NCBI GenBank assembly: GCA_025024175.1
Contig: QCXZ01000042.1
Location: 10,991,501-11,055,500, forward strand
Direction of reading: 5' to 3'
Source: Rhyzopertha dominica
Lineage: Eukaryota; Arthropoda; Insecta; Coleoptera; Bostrichidae
Length of the DNA: 64,000 nt
Under the pieces are notes generated by a model. It was not told the DNA's origin and did not search any database. It saw nothing but the letters and a program-made list of their open reading frames with translations. The translations under genes were made by a program, and so were the position numbers. Of the stretch, positions 15,001 to 24,264 are shown in pieces (position 1 is the first letter of the stretch; every line of letters starts with the position of its first letter).

Positions 15001-18000
15001 AATTATTTATATAAATAATTTTTTACTCATTCAATTAAGTTATGATCTTTTTAAATAAATATTTAAAACATAAAAAACCGAGAACACTATATTTTTTGTC
15101 TATTTTATTGATGAACAGTCAAATGTGTTATCAATTACAGATTTCCATGTTACTGGGAACTGATGAAAAGATCCAAATAATTACAGTGATCTACAATGTT
15201 CATCCTAGGTTTTTGTACTACCAACCAATTGCCAATTACAGATTTTTGCAGCTGCCTATAAAGTATGCTTGAAATGATAAAAGAATTATGATTTTACCTG
15301 CCTTGAAGTATCTTAGAGAGAAAAAAAGTCCATCCGACAACAAACAACAAAAAGATAAAGACAATTTTTTAGGAAAGAACCCCACTGTACCAATGTGTTT
15401 GAAAATGGCTTTACTTTAATAATAATAATAATTTGAAAGGTAGACTTTGCAATTAGCCAATTATTTTTGTTTGAAAAATACCTCATAGGGTCTACTTAAT
15501 TAAATCCATTATCTTTCAGACAAGTACTTATTCATTTATATCTAAATATCTATAGGTGCAATGGTGTTTAGGTATTGCTGTTTTCTTTAAATATACAGGG
15601 TCCGCCACTTAAAACTCCCCAGGCTCATATTTTCTTTATTTTTTTAGGTACAACCTTAAGTTATATATGAAATTGTAGGTCTTTTTAAGCTCTTTAAAAA
15701 TAGACTATTGGGTGTCCATAAATTTTTTTGCAGATTATCATATTTTGCAAATAAAGTTAATTTTTGTAAATATTTTTTAACCTTACCCCATATAATATAT
15801 ATTGCTTTATAGTTGGATGCCGGCTTTTATTTTCTTTAATTTGTGTCTTTACCGTGTATGCGTAATTTTTACTCCTTCTCAGTGAAAAACAAGAAAAACT
15901 AGTCGCCGCCTTTTTTGTTAATAGGGTTGTTCAGAATTTTTTAAGTGTTACTTTAGTAGCTTATTACGGTACAAATTATGCCTACATACCCATCGCTGCA
16001 TACAAAACCCCAACATTTGGAGTAACTTTTTAATAAATAAAGTACAAAGTTCGTTCTACAGAAAGAGAGGCTAGAAAACGAAACCCTGCGATGAGGCTAG
16101 TTTGGTTTTCCACATCACGCACTAGCCTCTCTCTCTGTAGAACGAACTTTGTACTTTATTTATTTAAAAGTTACTCCAAATTTTGGGGTTTTGTGTGCAG
16201 CGATGGGTATGTAGGCATAATTTGTACCGTAATAAGCTACTAAAGTAACACTTAAAATATTCTGAACAACCCTATTAACAAAAAAGGCGGCGACTAGTTT
16301 TTCTTGTTTTTCACTAAGAAGGAGTAAAAATTACGCATACACGGTAAAGACACAAATTGAAGAAAATAAAAGCCGGCATCCAACTATAAAGCAATATTTA
16401 TTATACGGGATAAGGTTAAAAAATATTTACAAAAATTAACTTTATTTGCAAAATATGATAATCTGCAAAAAAAATTTTTGGACACCCAGTAGTCTATTTT
16501 TAAAGAGTTTAAAAAGACCTACAATTTGAGATATAACTTAAGGTTGTACCTAAAAAAATAAAGAAAATATGAGCCTGGGGAGTTTTAGGTGGCGGACCCT
16601 GTATATTTTCTGATTTATTCATTTCAAAAAATCAAAATAGTGTTTAGAGGGCTCGTAATAACTAAAATTAATAATTTGTGACAAAAAACCTACTTGGATA
16701 TCATTTTTTATATGATACCTATTCTTAACTGTTCATTTATTTCAGCTATCTAAAACAGCCCGAAACATAAACATCACAGCATCCGGTTCTGGTTTCGCTC
16801 TGTTCAGAGTCTCTTACCAATACAATGTAGATGTAACCGGTCCCTGGCCAATGTTCACCCTCGACCCACAGGTGGACAAAAACTCCAACATTTACCACTT
16901 GCAGGTCTCGATTTGCACTGCGTAAGTACTAAGAGCACTTTGAAAGCTTCCGAACAGCCACTTGGACATTTAAATTCTTACCATTTTTGTTACTTCAGGT
17001 TTGTCAGTAGGAATTTAAGCATGTCGGAAGAAAGCAACATGGCAGTTATGGAGGTCAATTTTCCATCTGGTTTCACGGCCGATGTTGACACACTGCCCAG
17101 TTTGGAAGTGTCGGAAAATGTTCAGAAAGTTGAGACGAGGAATAATGATACTACAGTACTTCTGTATTTTAACAATTTGACCACCATCGAGTACTGTCCG
17201 ACAGTGTCTGCTTTCAGGACTCATAAAGTTGCTGAGCAGAAACCAGTTCCTGTTGTTATATACGACTACTATGACAGCTGTGAGTACATTTCATCTTTAA
17301 GGCTCTGTTTCTATCTATCTAATAATTGGTCAGCTGTGATAAAGATTACGATCATTTGTATGTTGCATATGAATGCACTTTTTACTTTCTTTCATTCGAA
17401 GCTCTATGCAAAACTTGAACAGATGAATAATAATGATATTCTAAGTAAAAAATGTTAGATAAACATATGTCCTTTTTCTTTTAGTTTAGAAGTTATAAGC
17501 ATTTACATTAAAATTTTGTGTGGCGAACTTTAAATAAAAAGATCACTATTCATCTGTTCAATTTTTGCAAAGCGTTTATAGATCACCCTGTATAACAGAG
17601 TGTCGATAAAGTAACCATTACAATTCAAAATAAGGGTTATTTGAAGAATTCGAAAAAGAAGTAACTCAAGATTTAAATAGATTTTTTTTTCTTAGGAATT
17701 CAATCAATGTCATTTGACCTGACAACCAGATTGGCAAATTCTTCACACTAAACCCATTTCGGGAAATTGTGCAATAAGTCTACTAACAAACCTAATTTTT
17801 TTTTTTAAACTAACAAATTTTATTTTTTATTTTCAGCTAGGAGAGCGAGGGTGTTTTACAATGGCATAACTGCTACAAAATGCAACATTTGTGAAAGAGA
17901 GGATTGTGAAGACAGATGTGCTCCAGAAACAAACCCACAAAGATCGGAATTAGGTGAAAGTAAGGGCAAGGCAAGCAATTTACGTACTGCCAGTATACTG

Positions 18001-18042
18001 TCAATTTTCATTGTAGTATTAGCTACAATTATTTATTCTTAG
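1..18042 (+). CDS. Thioester-containing protein (TEP/CD109 family), 3' 18 exons
   Basis: Alpha-2-macroglobulin/complement family protein: secreted or surface immune effector that couples to targets through an internal thioester. Exons by phase: 1-179, 381-614, 2586-2836, 2897-3227, 6059-6247, 7446-7667, 7748-7882, 7936-8208, 8275-8329, 8384-8594, 9701-10008, 10063-10223, 11831-12228, 14174-14393, 14455-14982, 16746-16921, 16999-17279, 17837-18042; they sum to 1451 codons plus stop in one frame. The 5' end and signal peptide lie outside the window. Visible: macroglobulin domains (SVFVQTDKAVYRPG near 480-530), the A2M-type VSKPFVVSCDLPHSVKHGE at about 9825, thioester GCGEQ at 12026-12040, and VHEELQ (His codon 14316-14318) where C3 and TEPs carry the catalytic His. 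The receptor-binding region follows (16746-17279). The last exon has a CNICEREDCEDRC cluster, then a hydrophobic C-terminus without a cytoplasmic tail, which looks like a GPI signal, as in CD109. A polyadenylation signal AATAAA lies at 18327. Family assignment is firm; CD109 versus Tep subtype is not. Confidence 0.93.
2091..2273 (-). pseudogene. LINE RNase H fragment
   Basis: A stretch of about 55 residues (ALRRILEENRNNFLIISDSK and following SSLEAIQNA) resembles the RNase H domain that closes ORF2 of Jockey-like non-LTR retrotransposons. There is no flanking reverse transcriptase in frame, so this is a remnant. It lies antisense in the TEP intron 615-2585. Confidence 0.6.
3580..5160 (-). mobile_element. 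Tc1-type DNA transposon, nearly complete
   Basis: A 1581-bp element sits in the TEP intron 3228-6058. Its terminal inverted repeats begin CACTGACCGGCAAAAAA and match over about 35 bases (left 3580-3617, right 5124-5160). TA dinucleotides at 3578-3579 and 5161-5162 are the expected target duplication. It carries one transposase reading frame on the minus strand, opposite to the host gene. Termini, TA target, length and DD34E enzyme all fit the Tc1 family. The preserved ends suggest a fairly recent insertion. Confidence 0.93.
3839..4858 (-). pseudogene. Tc1 transposase, one in-frame stop
   Basis: Cut-and-paste transposase of 339 codons if read from the ATG at 4856-4858 (MSLTVADVSKIVALIEDG) to 3839. 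The N-terminal part holds helix-turn-helix segments (QRYVSRTLEIPRTTVQDAWN). The catalytic part shows FTDESRF, HDNARPHTA and SPDLNPIEHLW; the second Asp and the Glu are 34 residues apart, the DD34E signature of Tc1. A TAG codon at 4613-4615 interrupts the frame about 82 residues in, with coding continuing in the same frame on both sides, so this is a nonsense mutation rather than a frameshift. As written the copy should not make a full enzyme, though a base-call error is possible. Confidence 0.88.
5738..5804. repeat. Short element with TATACAGG-type ends
   Basis: A 67-bp stretch starts TATACAGGATGTTCC and ends GGCACCCTGTATA, so the ends are inverted repeats of the TATACAGGGTG type seen across the window. 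It is too short to code. A further single end (ATACAGGGTGTC) lies at 5864. Confidence 0.6.
6901..7382. repeat. MITE-like element, TATACAGGGTG ends
   Basis: This 482-bp intronic segment is bounded by TATACAGGGTG at 6901-6911 and its inverse CACCCTGTATA at 7372-7382. It has no coding potential and lies in TEP intron 6248-7445, ending about 60 bases before the next exon. Confidence 0.65.
8905..9415 (-). pseudogene. LINE reverse transcriptase fragment (frameshifted)
   Basis: Reading the minus strand in pieces gives hallmark non-LTR retrotransposon ORF2 segments: AHHTYLRTIENRLQRDPKKF, then SGVDEIPSFIVKDCVYY, FNLILKTSIF, and after a frame change WKTTSTCPIFKKGDRSE and KYRPITLT. The order matches the region leading into and through the first RT blocks of Jockey-like elements. 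Frames change and stops intervene, so the copy is dead. It lies antisense in TEP intron 8595-9700. Confidence 0.8.
10224..11830. other. TEP intron with no recognised content
   Basis: This 1.6-kb intron separates the macroglobulin exons from the thioester exon. Exon phases on both sides are 0 and join in frame, so no coding exon is missing. The part 10490-11300 differs from the flanks in composition and reads like an unidentified interspersed repeat (compact runs of CACACAC, and palindromic AATATTTATT). I found no terminal repeats or coding frame in it. Two Ns fall at 11587 and 11602. Confidence 0.5.
12026..12040 (+). other. Thioester motif GCGEQ
   Basis: The codons GGG TGT GGT GAA CAG encode the GCGEQ motif in exon 11831-12228. 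In this family the Cys and Gln side chains form the reactive thioester. Its presence separates this gene from insect TEP relatives that have lost the motif, such as Mcr. Confidence 0.95.
12273..13200. repeat. Diverged fold-back element
   Basis: Two arms in opposite orientation, about 12309-12662 and 12858-13196, are recognisably complementary: for example GTTACAGCTTCGTCAAGATGG on the left and CCATCTTCAAGAAGCTGTAAC on the right, and GACCGATGTTGATCA versus TGATCAACATCGGGC. A loop of about 195 bases separates them. A TATACAGGGTGTCAC end sits at 12273. The arms have diverged by many substitutions, so this is older than the 15.6-16.6 kb inverted repeat. Confidence 0.75.
13700..13775 (+). pseudogene. 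Short LINE RT remnant
   Basis: The frame reads TSGMPQGSVLAPPLYAHYEF, close to the SGVPQGSVLGPLLF block of non-LTR reverse transcriptases. Nothing else of the element is recognisable around it. Confidence 0.5.
14069..14127. repeat. Short hairpin
   Basis: Arms of 22 bases (14071-14092 and 14104-14125, starting CTTCAGAGTATACCAACATA) pair with one mismatch around an 11-base loop. It lies in the TEP intron 12229-14173, about 50 bases before the acceptor. It may be a small transposon remnant or a structured intron element. Confidence 0.7.
15592..16605. repeat. 1014-bp long inverted repeat
   Basis: The segment starts TATACAGGGTCCGCCAC and ends GTGGCGGACCCTGTATA. Its two arms, roughly 15592-16076 and 16123-16605, are nearly perfect reverse complements with a loop of about 46 bases. 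Differences are scattered single bases and short indels. It has no coding frame. It occupies most of TEP intron 14983-16745. The termini resemble the TATACAGGGTG ends elsewhere. A related one-armed copy lies at about 34240-34440. Confidence 0.9.
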
Positions 18043-18883
18043 AGATTTTGAAAGATGAATATTTTGTTGTATTTTTGTCAATTCCTGATACATAATTTCC
18101 TAAACATTTTTACTAATTTATTAGTAGGTTACTGGCAGTTATTGTGTGCCAAAAAACAATGTAATGATTATTGAATAGTTCACTAAAAACTAATGACTGA
18201 TTAACTTAGGCCTAAACTGTTAAGTATTTGAACGATTTCTAATCATTTTTATACTAGTCCTCGTAGATTTAGGTTCCAAAATCAATGTAGAAATTATTTT
18301 AATTGTAAGCTTTGCAGATGTGAACAAATAAAACGTTTTTTGATGTATTATACTGGATTTAATTTTGATTGCCTAAAAATTCTAAACTGATGATAAAAAT
18401 GAGAAATACAATATTAATGATGTGTTAGAGATTTAAATTTAAAAACTAATTTAATGCCATTATTAATAAGTATCTCAAATAATGCAGCAGTAAGAATTTG
18501 TTTAATAAAAATTAACAAAATTACAACTGCAAAAAGTGTAAGATGTTTATGTTGATAAATGAAGAAATTTTTAGTGGACTTTTAGATTTAATGAAGGGGC
18601 ACCTCAATCCCCCTCACACGCCAAAAATTATTAATTAAGGAACTTTGTGTTAAACACCTTCCTCTTCTATCACTGTGGTACGGACGCATTTGGTCTCAGT
18701 ATTATTATTAAGAATAACAACAAAAATCAAATGCTATTTAGCAAAAAACATTTTTATTGATACAAAACTTGCTGCATTAGGAATGTAACAAAACACATCA
18801 ACAATTAATAATACTTGCAACAATAGAAATTACTCAGTACACTATCAGTTACAATACACAGTCTTATTTTTCAAGTATACAAT
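18043..18883. other. Convergent 3' UTR region, TEP and PIG-T
   Basis: The two genes end facing each other. A plus-strand AATAAA at 18327-18332 suits the TEP transcript, and a minus-strand AATAAA (TTTATT at about 18752-18758) suits PIG-T. Nothing else is recognisable. Confidence 0.6.
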
Positions 18884-20657
18884 TCACTCCTTTGTCTCTT
18901 TACAGTCAGTTCCCTCTTTGCCTTTAAAAATCCCAACCAATTTCTTTTTCAACCTAACAAGGAGAGTCTCTGGACTCTTCGCCTTCAACACTAGCCTTTT
19001 TGTTGTAATGTTATGAAGGGGTCCGAAGGCCAATGCAACCACAGTGCAAGACAAACAGATAACATTATATGGCATACTGAAATCGGGTGTTGGCAGTGTA
19101 ATTACCATATTTTCGGTCCTAACTTGGACCAAATAGCCACTGCGGGAAGCATTGAAGCTTTGAGCGATCGTTGTCGCGTCCTGCGGTAACCCCGTGTAAT
19201 TCTTCGCCAACGGAAGGTAGGCGGAAACAACAGCGGAACCAATATAGAAACCGTGATTAGCATCCGGTGGATATTCCTGCCACTTGAGAAAAACATAATC
19301 AAATTCAATGGACACGGTGGTCACTGACCTAGCAGGCAATTGCAACAATATTTCAAGGTAATAAGGCCGCTTTCTGAGCACTCCTGGTTTGTATTTTAAG
19401 GAAACCGGCTTTAATTCGTTTCCATTCGAGGTTATTTTGAGGGTGTGCAAGTAAACAGGGACAAACCAAGGGATGTTTTGTAGAACTATGACGTCCAGTC
19501 TATTCCAGTGTGTGTTAAATATCTTGGTCACGATTCCGCCGTGTTCTTGACCGTAACCGGTGATGTACTGGTTCGCATGGATGGCAGGTGGTAAATTAAC
19601 TGAATAAACCTGCTTTTCTGCGTAAGTCGCGGCAACATTTAACGGAAGGACACGGGAATCATACTTTGCATAGAAACTTTCATAGCCGCCTCTAACTGAA
19701 GTTGCGTGGCCGTCAGGTTCAGGATATAAAGTGAAAGGTTTGCTGGAGTTGCTGGTAACATCGACATAAATAAAACTCGAATCGGCCAAAGGACAAGTGC
19801 TCAAAATGCCTTGCCCGAACAAGCGCTTAAAGCTCCAGTTCTTACTTCCTAAAATTCCGTAATCGTACACTAAAGAAACAGTCTGAACAAGCTCCAAAGA
19901 AGGCTTAGAGCAACCCTCATCGCGGCAGATGGGACGCAGGTGCAACGCCAGAGAATGATACCTGACGTTGTGTATGTGCCCGGAATTCAATAGAGATGCC
20001 AATCCGGCCTTCGAATCGCACGGCAACAGCTTCTTCCATGGGGTCAAGTTCTCAGTGCACACTATTTCACGTGGCAGCGCCGAATAGCGCAAAAACGTCG
20101 AGTTAACAGTCTGTTGTTTGACTATGCCTCTCGGTCTAAACGAAAACTCAGGACTGATGCTATTGGAGGGATTGATGAAATTGAAAGAGGCGCAGAGCAG
20201 TCCCGAGAGAGCATTGGAAAGCAGCTTCCAGTTCTTGTCGACATCTTCAGTGTCTTCTTTGAACCAAGCCCAGACTTCGGCTCCTGGGGCCGCGTCCACC
20301 ACAGGGTAATCCCAAGTTTCGTATCGCCACAGACCTCCAGTGAGACTTATGTGCAGTTCCTGGACGTTTTCCCGTTCGACTATTTCGCCCAAAGCTCTTG
20401 GAAATAAATGCGTGTGAGTAACTAAAAAAGTGGAAAGTACTTTTCAGTCACTGCGTAATTGTGAGCAACTTACAAGTTTCCTTATCTAAATCCGTATTCC
20501 ATACTGTCGAGAAATGAAAATGGGCGTAAATCTGATCGCTATACAGAGGTTTTAGTAATAATTCTTCGGTGAAGTGATCTTTGGTAGAGGTTATGGCTGA
20601 TGCATATTCGGGTGCCAGTAAACCGACGAATAACAACACACTTAATTTTAAAAACAT
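18884..20657 (-). CDS. PIGT: GPI transamidase component PIG-T
   Basis: PIG-T is a subunit of the ER GPI-transamidase, the complex that removes the C-terminal signal of proteins and attaches the GPI anchor. Two exons: 20474-20657 (184 nt) and 18884-20421 (1538 nt), together 573 residues, close to the usual length of about 580. The N-terminus MFLKLSVLLFVGLLAPEYAS is a signal peptide. Diagnostic stretches shared with PIG-T of other animals are LPREIVCTENLTPWKKLLPC, DVDKNWKLLSNALSGLLCAS, DWSFKRLF-like NWSFKRLFGQ, YVDVTSNSS, DANHGFYIGSAV and TLPTPDFSMPYNVICLSCTV, the last being the C-terminal membrane segment. It is intact. It is transcribed toward the TEP gene. Confidence 0.97.
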
Positions 20658-21589
20658 TATTGTTTTTGTGCCGGTTTCAATGTCTAGTGGTTTTGTACAA
20701 CTTGTTTTACAGTATTATGCAAACAGCATGATTATTAATACCTAGTTTATTTATTATGACCGAAACGTCAACGTCAATTGTCATTCATCACTTCATCTGT
20801 CAACTCGGTGTTGCCAAGTTTCCATCCTGCACCGTCAAAAATCGGTAAATTGCCGTGTAAATAGGTAGAAAAATTGCTAAACAGTAAATAAAGAAAACTA
20901 ACATTCTCTTTACCATCTCTCATGCTACAAAAAAGCACCGATCTTTAAAAATAAGTGGAAATGCCGTATTCTTTAAGTTAAATTAGTAGATCCCTAACTA
21001 TTTAATTATTTCTCAAAATTTTAGCTGCTAGAAACGCTAAAGTGGCTTCATTTATCACAATTAGTTTATATGTATGCATTTTGGTCAGTAAGCGACATCC
21101 AGTTATTTTTAGAGATAAGTGCAAAAATGGCTCTCTTTAGAAAGAGGGCGGATAGAGGTTTCAAATGTTACCAGTAGATGGCGGTAACTTATGAGGATAT
21201 GTAAAGTCCCTAAATAGATCTATCTAGGAACACTTTAAGAATATGATTTTTAGATTTTTTTTACACCTTAAGCTAGTGGCGGCAGCTCCCCAATTAACGT
21301 CCCTTGATTTATATATGTAGGAACTTTATTCCCAAATGAAGTCCCTAGATAGATTTATGTATCTAAGGACTTTGAGCCAGTTTCTCTTTTCTATTTTAAG
21401 CTAAGTATTTAAAATCCAAGCCAATCACATACCTCAATTTAAGGTGTTGTCATGGTTACTGGGTTGATTTTAGCTAACATCAACATTAACGAAGAGAAGA
21501 GAATGACAGTGACTATAAATCACTTCTTGTAAGTGACGAATAAAGTAACTACACATGCCAAATGAGACATTTGTGCTATCAGAATTAGA
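20658..21589. other. PIG-T promoter side and repeat copy
   Basis: This gap lies upstream of PIG-T and of the CUB/LDLa gene, which are divergent. At about 21384-21510 it holds a short interspersed element (GTTTCTCTTTTCTATTTTAAG at the left, AACGAAGAGAAGAGAA at the right) that recurs inverted at about 22190-22345. No other structure was seen. Confidence 0.55.
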
Positions 21590-22345
21590 ATGCATAAATG
21601 TTTTCTAATATTTATATTAACGTTTGTAGTCAGAATTCATACCCTTCAGAAATCATCTATGATGATGGCATCTACAATGATGGGTTGTTCTACATTACAA
21701 TGTATATATGTAAGTTCCCAATCAAAACTCAATAATTTTTTTCTAGATATGAGTACGTCTTGTATAGAAAATATAGAAACCAGCTTCTTCTTACCACTAG
21801 GAATGGGTGTAGCCGACTCAATAACAATTATAATATCTGATGCTGATGTTTATCCCAATTGTATAATAACATTTAATACTGCTGGGCCTGCCAATGGAGT
21901 CTATTTAATAATTGTAATTGAGTTTCCTGATCGTACTGAAGGTCCCAATAATGCCTGTCAAGATGAGGCTAGTGAAGTCCATGTAAGTAAGCATATACTT
22001 AGTTGTACTAGAAATATTTTACTGTGTCCAAGATGTAAACAATTCTAAATAGTGATAGAGATAGAGAGCAGGCTTTCTAGATCATTGTACTTAAAGTTTC
22101 AAGTTTTCAATTACTTCAAGTAATATCTATCATTATACACTTTCTTTTGTGTGCTGTGAATGAGTAAAAACTGACATTGTAAACACAATGGCTGGTTTCT
22201 CTTCTCTTTGTTAAGGTTGCTGTTAGCTAAAATCAACTCAGTAACCAGTAACCATGACAGCATCTTAAATTAAGGTATCTGATTGGTTTAGATTTTAATT
22301 TCAAACTTGATTTAGCCTAAAATGAAGAAGAGAAACGGCCTGATG
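21384..22345. repeat. Inverted pair of a ~130-150 bp element
   Basis: The copy at 21384-21510 is the reverse complement of that at about 22190-22345 (for example GGTTACTGGGTTGATTTTAGC versus GCTAAAATCAACTCAGTAACC). Each copy begins and ends with a TTTCTCTTCT-like sequence, so it is probably a small MITE. The two copies flank the first coding exon of the CUB/LDLa gene. Confidence 0.7.
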
Positions 22346-24114
22346 TCTTTATAGGTATCATGGTTAACAATGTCTTGGACAAGGAAAAATATTTCTACTA
22401 GAGAACAAGCCTAACTGTATTAAATTTTAAGTTGAAAGACATATCCAGTATAACAACTATAAATGTCTGCAGAGCAGTTAATGAAAAATATTTTGAACCT
22501 AACGAAACACCTATGTATGGTACAATCATAAAATCATCTAATGCTTCCGTTAAAATAGCCAGTGGCGGTTTATTTGAAACGGTTAAGATAACTGCTACAG
22601 CTAGTAGAGGTAAACAATACACGGCCTGTTCCTATTCTCTGTTATAAAGCTTTTACGAAGAGATATGAACTCGCCTATAATATCTTGTTCTATGTTCACA
22701 GTAGAGGTTCCTTTTAGTGCTCAAAGGCAGGCATGATATGTGCTCTAAAGGGTATGAATACACATGTGTAATGGATGATATACCGGTTTGTATAAGTAAC
22801 GAACTACGGTGTGATATGAATACAAATTGTGGATCATCACGTGGAGCTGATGAAGATACAAAAGTATGTGATGGTAAGAGAACAAAACGATTTAATGGCA
22901 TAAGTATGGGAAATATGTCCCAGCAAAGATTTGATCTGAAACCAATAAAATGCAGTGTTGGTAGTCGGTAGCCTTACCTTATAAATGGTGGCAGTTTTGA
23001 TGTTCTACACCCCCTTTAAATTATTTTTTTTCTAGTTTTATTTTACTAAGGCAAGTACTAATTGAAAGCTGCTTTTGAAGCTCTATATAAATTTTTTTTT
23101 CAAAGAAGTGCTATTATGTCAATCCCTAGAATGACACCATAAAAAATAGGTAGGAAAAATTTTAATTATTACATACTTATCAATTTATTTAAGGGTAGTT
23201 CTCTACTACTAATGGTATTCAATAACAGAGCACACAATTTACTGGTAGCTAGCAACCAGGTATTTAAATGAAACTTGAAGAACTTTGAAAAAATGGCCCT
23301 CAACTTAGTACAATAAAATAACTAGAAAATGTTGCAGGGGCATATTTCCCATGCTTATGCTGCTAAACCCTTTATAACCGAAGGGTCATAATAATTAATA
23401 AGAATACAGTTAAAAGATACGAGAAGCTCTGGATGGTGGTCGTCCTTGGAATCATAATGTCTTTAGTGCTAGCTTTCTTCCTGATATACCTGCTCCGTGC
23501 CTGCATTCCCCGTGTTCCTGACAATTTCTTCATTTTCAACGAGGATGAGGATAACAAGTTGATTCTCGCTAGCGAATACCGACAAGCTGCCAAAATGATA
23601 GTCCAGGAAAGGGAAGTGCAGCCTCCAAAAGCTTCGAGTTCCTCTTATAAGTTTGTGGAGGTCCCAGCTCCAGCAGATCGTGGCTTATTACACGTGCGTC
23701 ATAGACAGGATGAGCCCCCAGTAATTGAATCAGAGCCGAGCCTATTTAGGTCAATTAGTGACGTCATATATTTTCTTTACTGCATATCGTTTATTCCTTT
23801 TTCTCTATAGAATACAGAGTCTTGCCGCTGATCAAGGCAGAGATTCAGATGAGGAAGAAGTTCGTTCCATTAGCTATGAAAAGGAGCCAGAACAGCCGCA
23901 GGTCAGGCCCATGGTAAAAAGGATCTCACACGAGATTAGGAAGCCTCGATTCCAGTCTGAAGTTACTCAGATACAAAAGAGTGCTTCCGCTGTGACATGG
24001 GAAGATGCAGAACTTGAAGCAAAGACCAGGGAAACGAAAACGAGTGAAGGAAAAAGGGAGAAGATAAAACAGAAACACCGTGACTCTCTGACTCAGCAAA
24101 GAAAGGGAAAATAA
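21590..24114 (+). CDS. CUB-like / LDLa single-pass membrane protein
   Basis: Predicted type I membrane protein of unknown function. Exons: 21590-21982 (start uncertain), 22432-22609, 22718-22873, 23410-23749, 23811-24114; phases join cleanly from 21982 on. The ATG at 21590 gives a good signal peptide (MHKCFLIFILTFVVRIHTLQ). A CUB-like region follows (YPNCIITFNTAG, VYLIIVIEF, C-Q-D, then VCRAVNEKYF). An LDL-receptor class A module lies in exon 22718-22873: six cysteines ending CDMNTNCGSSRGADEDTKVC. One transmembrane helix follows (WMVVVLGIIMSLVLAFFLIY). The cytoplasmic tail of about 190 residues is charged, with DSDEEEVRS and a basic, Lys/Arg-rich end. Odd point: a GTAAGT...TTTTTTTCTAG pair at 21719-21755 would make only a 37-base intron and shift the frame, so the N-terminus could be read differently. 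Neto-like receptors share CUB plus LDLa, but I see no firm orthology. Confidence 0.7.
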
Positions 24115-24264
24115 GTGCTGTAAATGTGGAGGTGTTTAATTAAAATATTTGCTAAGGGTTAAATTACAAATCCCCAGTCCTCCAATAATTATAAAACTAG
24201 ATCAGTAAAAATATGTTTAATATTAATCATAAATTATATATTATAGTTACAAATGATTATTTTA

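Noticed and set aside
20114..20407. Plus-strand ORFs over PIG-T
   Set aside because: Shadows of the PIG-T coding exon.
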